DNA of 7,492 bases from Spirochaetaceae bacterium (GTDB lineage Bacteria; Spirochaetota; Spirochaetia; Treponematales; Breznakiellaceae), in assembly GCA_031290855.1 (NCBI GenBank), contig JAISLM010000091.1:1-7492 (forward strand). Direction: 5' to 3'. Shown piece by piece: positions 1-5,230 of the stretch. The notes beneath the pieces are model-generated. The model ran no database searches and was not told the origin of the DNA. It saw only the letters and a list, made by a program, of their open reading frames with translations. Numbering within the stretch: position 1 is the stretch's first letter; each line of letters opens with the position of its first letter. The translations under genes were made by a program, and so were the position numbers.

Positions 1-16
1 GGAAGTTTATAATATC

Positions 17-106
17 GTCTGGTTTAATACCAAATCTTTGTAGGCTTTGCCTTACGTGAGCCGCGGCAAGCGCGAACCGAAGGTTCGGCGGGGTATTAAA
101 CCAGAC
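17..106. repeat. 90-bp element with 15-bp perfect inverted ends
   Basis: The arms gtctggtttaatacc (17-31) and ggtattaaaccagac (92-106) are exact reverse complements separated by 60 bases. The interior carries a further hairpin, cgaacc-gaa-ggttcg (73-87), and a weaker ttgcc/ggcaa pairing (47-51 with 65-69). No gene fits inside and no target-site duplication is visible at the flanks. The layout fits a small non-autonomous palindromic repeat (MITE-like or REP/BIME-like). A structured RNA end from an upstream gene outside the window is the alternative. The inverted repeat is seen directly; its class is inferred. Confidence 0.6.
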
Positions 107-169
107 TTTGCGAATAAAGTCCGTTAGAAATTATCGGGTATGGTAGGCCGTATTCCTGTCCGCCGTCCT

Positions 170-187
170 GCCGGCCTTGCGGCCGGC
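170..187. repeat. GC-rich hairpin, 7-bp perfect stem
   Basis: gccggcc (170-176) pairs with ggccggc (181-187) around a ttgc loop. It lies in non-coding DNA between two other palindromic clusters. It has no T-run after it, so it is not a convincing intrinsic terminator. It probably belongs to the same patch of palindromic repeats. Confidence 0.5.
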
Positions 188-215
188 GGCGGCCTATACT
201 TTACAGCTAAAAAAC

Positions 216-321
216 GCGGTTTTGCAAGGCTTTAGCCTGAAAAACCGCAAGAGCCCTCAGGCTCAAGCCTGGTCCAAAACCGTGCGCTTTAGCGCACAGT
301 CAATTAGTTTTGGAACAGGCT
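216..321. repeat. Cluster of nested palindromes
   Basis: Three stem-loops follow one another. First, gcggtttt (216-223) pairs with aaaaccgc (241-248) and encloses aggct-tt-agcct (227-238). Second, gagcc (251-255) pairs with ggctc (260-264). Third, a 15-base arm (266-280) pairs with 307-321 with one mismatch and encloses gtgcgct-tt-agcgcac (282-297). The two inner hairpins share the design gct-tt-agc. The short frame that can be read through this region (177-368) is made of these repeats and has no ribosome binding site, so it is not called as a gene. The cluster is most simply explained as repetitive palindromic intergenic DNA. Confidence 0.6.
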
Positions 322-396
322 CCATAGTATCTCATTACCCGTCATTAATTATCCTTCTACTTCTCTAAAGCGGTCTAATTTTATATCTTGGATAAA

Positions 397-401
397 AGAG
401 G
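397..401 (+). promoter_or_regulatory. Ribosome binding site of the barrel gene
   Basis: agagg lies 7 bases before the ATG at 409. It decides in favour of that ATG over an in-frame TTG at 388, which would lie upstream of the ribosome binding site itself. No -35/-10 pair with good spacing could be assigned in the AT-rich stretch 322-396, so the operon promoter remains unplaced. Confidence 0.7.
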
Positions 402-408
402 TCTGTCC

Positions 409-1425
409 ATGAAAAGAATTGGTTTTGCGATCTGTTTTGTCGCATTCGCGGTCGCTTACTCGTTTTCAAAAGATACGCCGGCTTACGGCGAAAATCTATT
501 CCTGCTCGGCTTTCCGGGCTTGCTGTCCAATGCGGCATCGACCGCCGGCGGCGGGCTATACGACGCGGGGCCCTACTCGACAACCATAAACCCCGCACTC
601 ACCGCGCCATTGCAGCGGGTCTCCGCGGACCTGGGCGCGTCGATGATGATGCGGGAATCGGAGGCGGGCTTCGCCTTCCTCGCCGGCGCTCTTTTCCCAA
701 GCCGCTGGGGTGTCTGGACGGGCGTCTTGCAGGGGGCCTTCCTTGAGACCCCGCTGTCGCCGCCGGGCAACACGTTCAACGCCCGCTTCGGCTGGGCTCG
801 GGACGTCGCGGACGACCTGTACGTGGGCGCGGCGGTCTTCGCGGGCGCCACATCCAAATACGGCGACGGGATCGCCGCCGCCCTCGACGCCGGTTTCGTG
901 TACAGGCTGGGACGGCTGGCCTTCCTGAAGGACGCCAGGGTCTCCGCCGCGCTCTCCAACATCGGAAAGACCTTCAATAACGATTACTTCGACAATTTCC
1001 CCGGCGCGTTCACCGTAAAGGGCGGTTTTGCCGCCGTCCTGTTCGAAAACGACGTGTTCAGCGCCGGCTTTTCCACCGACATCGCTCTGCCCTCCTTCCA
1101 AAACTTACTGCTGAATTTCGGCGTGGAACTGGGCCTTGTCGATGTCGTCACCGTTTCCATCGGCTGGGACATGAACGCGCTGGAACTGGCGGACGATCTC
1201 GGAGCGCACAGCCCGTTCATCGGCATCGCGTTCAAATGGACGGCGAATACGGGCGGATCGGGCATCATGGCGAAGCAGGGCTGGGAAAAGACGGACCTGA
1301 GCGTTTCGACCCTCTACCAGAGGCTTAACAACAGGATAAACCTTTTCTCGGCGGGGCTGTCGGCGGAATTCGGCAGCATAGACAAGACCCCGCCCGTGAT
1401 CAAACTGGGGGTATCTGAATCATGA
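409..1425 (+). CDS. PorV/FadL-like outer-membrane barrel protein (UPF0164-type)
   Basis: This 338-aa protein is probably an exported outer-membrane beta-barrel of unknown cargo. Residues 1-20 form a signal peptide: K2, R3, then a hydrophobic stretch to about A16, with cleavage near residues 16-20. An INPAL motif at 60-64, after a Gly/Ala-rich segment, is typical of the PorV/FadL-like and spirochaetal UPF0164 families. The rest alternates short amphipathic strands with Gly- and Asp-rich turns, as in a barrel, with no internal hydrophobic helix. The tail contains DKTPPVI, the linker motif that separates Ig repeats in the next gene. The start at 409 is supported by agagg 7 bases upstream. It shares the sequence ATGA with the next start, so the two are almost certainly co-translated. 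The family assignment rests on motif and pattern, not an alignment. Another FadL-type or generic outer-membrane protein is possible. Confidence 0.75.
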   Translation: MKRIGFAICFVAFAVAYSFSKDTPAYGENLFLLGFPGLLSNAASTAGGGLYDAGPYSTTINPALTAPLQRVSADLGASMMMRESEAGFAFLAGALFPSRWGVWTGVLQGAFLETPLSPPGNTFNARFGWARDVADDLYVGAAVFAGATSKYGDGIAAALDAGFVYRLGRLAFLKDARVSAALSNIGKTFNNDYFDNFPGAFTVKGGFAAVLFENDVFSAGFSTDIALPSFQNLLLNFGVELGLVDVVTVSIGWDMNALELADDLGAHSPFIGIAFKWTANTGGSGIMAKQGWEKTDLSVSTLYQRLNNRINLFSAGLSAEFGSIDKTPPVIKLGVSES

Positions 1426-4400
1426 AAAACTCCTCTATTATAGCCCTCGCGGGTGTCGCGGGCGTTCTGTTGTGCGCCGCCGTGTTTCCCGCCGCCGCGG
1501 AGGACTTTCCCGAAACGTACATCTCGCCGAACAACGACGGCGTGAAGGACACGCTCTCCGTCCCGTTCAGCATATCGGACAAGCGTTACGTTACGGAGTG
1601 GCGGCTTCTAGTCAGGGACGAGGCCGGAAACCTCGTCCGCACGATCGTCAACAAGGAAACCCGTCCGGTCAGCCTCAGCTTTAAGGCGTTCTGGCGGACG
1701 ATCACCACACCCAAACAGAGCGTCCACGTACCCAAGGCGGCGGTATGGGACGGCGCGACGGACTCAGGCGAGGTTGCGCCGGACGGGCGCTACTTCTATT
1801 CGATCAGGGCCGCGGACGACAACGGCAACATATCGGAGTCCGAAAGGCGGATCGTCGTCGTCGACTGTACGCCGCCCCTGATAGAGCTCACCCAGCCATC
1901 GGCCCAGGAAAAGTTCTTCGGGGAGGGTGCGAAAGCCTCGATCCGCCTTAGGCAGACAGGCTCGCGTGAAGACCTCTGGACAGCTTCGATAGCCGACACG
2001 TCCGACGCCGTAGTCCGCTCCTGGGCGCTGGGCGATTCGGAACCGTCCGACATCGTATGGGACGGACGGGACGGCGGAAACTCGCTCGTTCCGGACGGCG
2101 TGTACTCGTACACGATAAAAAGCACCGACCGGGCCGGCAACGTCTCGCAGCCGGCCCGCGTCTCGAACATCGTTTACTCAGGCGACAAGCCCGTGACGAA
2201 CATAGCGATAAGCGGAAGCCGCTACTTCTCGCCGCCCGAAACCTTTTCGGAGGCGTCAGCGCGGGACGCCTCCGACACCCGGATCAAAACGCTAACGATG
2301 ATCCCGTCGATCCCGACCCCCCAGGCCGGTAATTCGCTTCAAAGCTGGACGGTCGAGGTGCTGGACGCCTCGGCGCGGGTAAGGAAGACTTATTCGGGCG
2401 GATCCTCCGTGCCGTTGGACATAGTTTTTAACGGATTTGACGACTCAGGCACTCCGCTCGCCGACGGCACCTACCGGGCGAGGCTCACGGCCTCGTACCT
2501 GAACGGCTACACCACGCCCGAAAAGCTGTCTCCCGACTTCGTACTTGACAGGACGAAGCCGAAGGCCCTCATCAGCCTGTCCGACAACATATTTTCGCCC
2601 AACGGGGACGGCGACAAGGACGTGATCGTCCTGCGCGAGACGCTTTCACAGGAGAACACGTCCTGGCGCGGCGAGATCGTAAACGAAGCGGGCGCGGTCG
2701 TGCGCGTCTTCGACCTGGGCGGCACGGGTGTGCCGGAAATCGCGTGGAACGGCCTAAGCGATGGCGGCGTTCTCTGCCCGGACGGCAACTACAGGTACCG
2801 CGTCCTCTGTACCGATCTTGCCGGCAACTCCGGTCAGGCGGTCAGCCTCCCCTTCACGCTTGACAACAGCGCGACGGAACTGATAATGTCGGCGGCTCCG
2901 GAAGCCTTTTCGCCCAACGGGGACGGTACGCAGGATTTTGTCCGCTTCAGCCTTACCTCAAAGTCGGAGAGCGGCGTCGTCCAGTACGCGCTTGCCGTGA
3001 CGGACGAAGCGGGTAACACCGTGCGCTCCTTCGCCGGAGCGGGCGGCCTCCCGTCCTCCGTGATCTGGGACGGCAAGACGGACGGCGGGCAGATCGCGCC
3101 GGAGGGCCGCTACTTCGCAAAACTGGGCGCGACAGCGCGGAACGGCAGTATTTCAAATGTTTCCGCGGGGCCGGTCACGCTGGACGTGACGCCTCCGTCG
3201 GCCCTCGTCAGCGCCCCCTACCTCCTTTTCGACCCGGAGCCGGATTCCTCCCGCAATGCCGTCCCCCTTGTCGTGAAGGCCGAGACCGAGAAGCTCTGGA
3301 CGGGCGCGGTGATACCGGAAGGGGCGCGGGACGCCGCCCCGGTCCGCAGTTTCGTCTGGTACGACAGGGAAGTCCCCTCGTTTGACTGGGACGGCACGGA
3401 CGATTCGGGCAACGTGGTAAAGGACGGTTCCTACCGCTTCACGCTGTCCGCGCAGGACCCGGCGGGCAACCGCGCTACCATCGAGCTTCCCGGCCTTACG
3501 GTGGATACCCGCCCCGTCCGCGCCTGGATAACGACACTGCACGAGACCATCGCGCCAAACGGCAACAAGACGAAGGCGCAGGTCTTCGACATCACGGCGA
3601 CTCCGAAAGACGGCGTGGACAAGTGGACCTTCCGCCTCGTGAACGCGGAAGACCCCGACGGAAAGGCCGTCAGGGTCTGGCAGGGCACGGGCGACACGGT
3701 GCCGGCAAAGATCGAGTGGGACGGAAAGCTCGACACCGGGACGGCCGCCGACGGCGTGTTCATCGGCGTCCTGGAGGCGGCCTACACGCGGGGCAAGGCT
3801 GTCCGCACGGAAAGCCCGGCCTTCGTCTGCTCCGCCAGCTCCCCCGTTATATCAGCCTCCGCGAAGCCCGAATACTTCAGCCCCGACAACGACGGCGCGG
3901 ACGACGAGGAGACGATATCGCTTGAGGCCTTCTCGTACCTGCCCTTTGAGAACTGGACTTTCGATGTCGCCGACCCCTACGGCCGTCCGTCCTTCTGGAC
4001 CGCGTCGGGGAAATCGCAGATAACGCGCGAACTGGTATGGGACGGCAGGTCGAGGACCGGAGAGCTGGTACAGTCCGCGATGGATTACCCGTACAAGTTC
4101 ACCGTTACCGATGTCGAGGGGCAGAGTTCCACCGTGAGCGGCATCCTGCGGGTAGACGTACTCGTGATAAGGGACGGCGACAAGCTGAAGATGCAGGTCC
4201 CGGCGATCATCTTCCGGGCCGACCACGCCGACTTTGTCGCGAAGGCGCAGGATCCCCAGCAGGGGCTTGACCAGGCCGTGATCGACAACAATATGCGCGT
4301 GCTGCGCCGCATCGCCCAGATACTGAACAAGTTCAAGGACTACACGATAGTGATCGAGGGGCACGCGCACAACGTCTCCGGCACCGAGGCCGAGGAGACC

Positions 4401-4601
4401 AGCAGGGCGGGCGGCAACATCCCGCTCGTCCCGCTGTCCAACGACCGGGCCGCCTTCGTCAAGCAGCAGCTTTCACGGCTCGGCGTGAGCGCGGGGCGGA
4501 TGACGACGACCGGCGTCGGGGGCCGCAAGCCCGTCGCCGACCCCGCGAAGCGCGACGACTGGTGGAAGGACCGCCGCGTCGAGTTCATCCTGAACAAGTA
4601 G
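1422..4601 (+). CDS. Exported protein: eight FlgD-type Ig repeats plus OmpA-like C-terminal domain
   Basis: This 1059-aa protein has a signal peptide (residues 1-26, cleavage after AAA). Cys18 follows Leu17, so it is not a convincing lipobox. About eight FlgD-like Ig repeats follow, with a strand-turn signature WDG or a variant at 109, 213, 336 (FNG), 442 (WNG), 549, 656, 766 and 873. Most repeats open with (F/I)SPNGDG-like residues, contain DG.Y, and end with DxTPP-like linkers. Residues about 920-1059 resemble an OmpA C-terminal domain: IIF at 929-931, GHAHN at 980-984, LSNDRAAFV with Arg1009, and DRRVEF near the end. Such domains bind peptidoglycan, so the likely role is an envelope rod tethered at its C-terminus. 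However, the usual Asp of GHTD is His983, and about 11 residues are inserted before Arg1009. ggggg at 1407-1411 may serve as a ribosome binding site. The gene is translationally coupled to the barrel gene through ATGA. The architecture call is firm; the tethering role is inferred. Confidence 0.88.
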   Translation: MKNSSIIALAGVAGVLLCAAVFPAAAEDFPETYISPNNDGVKDTLSVPFSISDKRYVTEWRLLVRDEAGNLVRTIVNKETRPVSLSFKAFWRTITTPKQSVHVPKAAVWDGATDSGEVAPDGRYFYSIRAADDNGNISESERRIVVVDCTPPLIELTQPSAQEKFFGEGAKASIRLRQTGSREDLWTASIADTSDAVVRSWALGDSEPSDIVWDGRDGGNSLVPDGVYSYTIKSTDRAGNVSQPARVSNIVYSGDKPVTNIAISGSRYFSPPETFSEASARDASDTRIKTLTMIPSIPTPQAGNSLQSWTVEVLDASARVRKTYSGGSSVPLDIVFNGFDDSGTPLADGTYRARLTASYLNGYTTPEKLSPDFVLDRTKPKALISLSDNIFSPNGDGDKDVIVLRETLSQENTSWRGEIVNEAGAVVRVFDLGGTGVPEIAWNGLSDGGVLCPDGNYRYRVLCTDLAGNSGQAVSLPFTLDNSATELIMSAAPEAFSPNGDGTQDFVRFSLTSKSESGVVQYALAVTDEAGNTVRSFAGAGGLPSSVIWDGKTDGGQIAPEGRYFAKLGATARNGSISNVSAGPVTLDVTPPSALVSAPYLLFDPEPDSSRNAVPLVVKAETEKLWTGAVIPEGARDAAPVRSFVWYDREVPSFDWDGTDDSGNVVKDGSYRFTLSAQDPAGNRATIELPGLTVDTRPVRAWITTLHETIAPNGNKTKAQVFDITATPKDGVDKWTFRLVNAEDPDGKAVRVWQGTGDTVPAKIEWDGKLDTGTAADGVFIGVLEAAYTRGKAVRTESPAFVCSASSPVISASAKPEYFSPDNDGADDEETISLEAFSYLPFENWTFDVADPYGRPSFWTASGKSQITRELVWDGRSRTGELVQSAMDYPYKFTVTDVEGQSSTVSGILRVDVLVIRDGDKLKMQVPAIIFRADHADFVAKAQDPQQGLDQAVIDNNMRVLRRIAQILNKFKDYTIVIEGHAHNVSGTEAEETSRAGGNIPLVPLSNDRAAFVKQQLSRLGVSAGRMTTTGVGGRKPVADPAKRDDWWKDRRVEFILNK
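1518..4170 (+). repeat. Eight coding repeats of about 320 bp (Ig-like domains)
   Basis: The W/F-(D/N)-G landmarks recur every 104, 123, 106, 107, 107, 110 and 107 residues, about 320 bp. Repeats 4 and 5 share the exact 20-mer ttttcgcccaacggggacgg at 2592-2611 and 2907-2926, which encodes FSPNGDG. Repeats 3, 6 and 7 have lost parts of the SPNGDG signature (YFSPPET, LFDPEPD, IAPNGNK). Repeat 1 carries an insert before its WDG. Domain edges are approximate. The regular spacing is measured directly; expansion by tandem duplication is inferred. Confidence 0.85.
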
Positions 4602-4605
4602 GAGG
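4600..4605 (+). promoter_or_regulatory. Shine-Dalgarno of rpiB overlapping the upstream stop codon
   Basis: aggagg is a full-consensus ribosome binding site 5 bases before the rpiB ATG. Its first two bases are the last two of the TAG stop (4599-4601) of the Ig/OmpA gene. Ribosomes that terminate there sit on the next initiation site, which points to translational coupling within one operon. Confidence 0.85.
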
Positions 4606-4610
4606 CGGAC

Positions 4611-5099
4611 ATGATAGCGCTGGCGAGCGACCACGGCGGCTTCGAACTGAAGAACGCGATAAAGACCCTGCTGGACGAGCTGGCCCTCCCGTACAAGGAC
4701 TTCGGCACGGACAACGCGGCCCCCTGCGACTACGCCGACTACGCGGCCCCCGCAGCCCGCACGGTGGCGTCCGGCGACTGCGATCGGGGCCTCCTATTCT
4801 GCGGCACCGGCGCGGGCATGAACTGCGCGGCGAACAAGGTTCGGGGTATCCGCTGTGTAGTCTGCTCCGACTGCTTCACGGCGGAGATGTCCCGCGCCCA
4901 CAACGACGCTAACATGCTCGCGCTGGGAGGCCGCGTCGTCGGCGTCGGCCTGGCCCGCCAGATCGTCAAAATCTGGCTCGAAACGCCCTTTTCCGGCGAC
5001 GAGCGCCACAAGCGCCGCATCTCCCAAATCGCCGCCCTGGAAGCCGCGCCAACGCTTCGCGTTGGCTTACGGAGCTTGCCGCTCAATGCGGAGCCTTGA
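4611..5099 (+). CDS. rpiB: Ribose-5-phosphate isomerase B (RpiB/LacAB family)
   Basis: This is a 162-aa cytoplasmic enzyme predicted to interconvert ribose 5-phosphate and ribulose 5-phosphate in the non-oxidative pentose phosphate pathway. Family hallmarks are ASDHGGFELK near the N-terminus (Asp7, His8), FCGTGAGM with the candidate catalytic Cys64, ANK at 74-76, and RAHNDANMLALGGR at 95-108 with His97 and Asn98. RHKRRISQI at 132-140 is the usual C-terminal end. RpiB proteins are normally about 145-150 aa. Residues 147-162 here are encoded by a palindromic repeat and are probably a non-family tail. The gene sits 9 bases after the Ig/OmpA stop with a perfect Shine-Dalgarno, so it is co-expressed with envelope genes. 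A role on a different sugar phosphate (allose or galactose type) cannot be excluded, but the motifs favour RpiB. Confidence 0.93.
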   Translation: MIALASDHGGFELKNAIKTLLDELALPYKDFGTDNAAPCDYADYAAPAARTVASGDCDRGLLFCGTGAGMNCAANKVRGIRCVVCSDCFTAEMSRAHNDANMLALGGRVVGVGLARQIVKIWLETPFSGDERHKRRISQIAALEAAPTLRVGLRSLPLNAEP

Positions 5100-5111
5100 G
5101 CGGCAAACTCC
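5048..5111. repeat. Palindromic repeat covering the rpiB 3' end
   Basis: Two stem-loops lie in tandem. gccaacgc (5048-5055) pairs with gcgttggc (5059-5066) around ttc. A 16-base arm (5071-5086) pairs with 5096-5111 with a single mismatch around a 9-base loop. The rpiB stop TGA (5097-5099) lies inside the right arm of the second stem. No T-run follows, so Rho-independent termination is weakly supported, although a strong hairpin here could protect or end the operon mRNA. The element supplies the last 16 codons of rpiB. Confidence 0.75.
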
Positions 5112-5230
5112 ACCCGCCACAGCCCGCCTTCACCCATTGCCCACGGCACGAAAGGGGCGGCAACGTTCTTCATTATTCATCGCGCACCGCTGTGTATACT
5201 TTTTTAATACCGTATTGTTATATTATTTGT
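5112..5230 (+). promoter_or_regulatory. Probable promoter/leader region of the metalloprotease gene
   Basis: Base composition shifts here from GC-rich operon DNA to an AT-rich leader (about 5164-5230). tgtgtatact contains a -10-like TATACT at 5195-5200 with an extended tg, and a second AT-rich block, tatatt, starts near 5219. No good -35 hexamer with standard spacing is visible. No Shine-Dalgarno precedes the ATG at 5231. A promoter is expected because the palindrome separates this gene from the operon, but its exact position is a guess. Confidence 0.35.

Noticed and set aside
177..368. 63-codon frame upstream of the operon
   Set aside because: It is composed of the hairpin repeats, has no ribosome binding site and shows no recognisable family or domain.
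556..1101. 181-codon minus-strand frame opposite the barrel gene
   Set aside because: It is a shadow of a GC-rich real gene; its composition is Gly/Arg/Val-rich with no motif, and no ribosome binding site was noted.
1411..1425. Programmed frameshift joining the barrel and Ig/OmpA frames
   Set aside because: The second frame has a TGA at 1416-1418, leaving only atcatga for slippage with no slippery heptamer, and the second protein has its own signal peptide.
1435..1477. Lipobox at Cys18 of the Ig/OmpA protein
   Set aside because: The residue before Cys is Leu (VLLC), not Gly/Ala/Ser; an AAA signal peptidase I site follows at 24-26.
3852..4370. 172-codon minus-strand frame opposite Ig repeat 8 and the OmpA-like domain
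   Set aside because: It lies opposite a confidently assigned domain and is explained by high GC third positions of the sense gene.
5096..5230. 45-codon N-terminal extension of the metalloprotease from a TTG
   Set aside because: It would start within the rpiB palindrome and put the lipoprotein signal in the middle of the protein; the ATG at 5231 fits much better.
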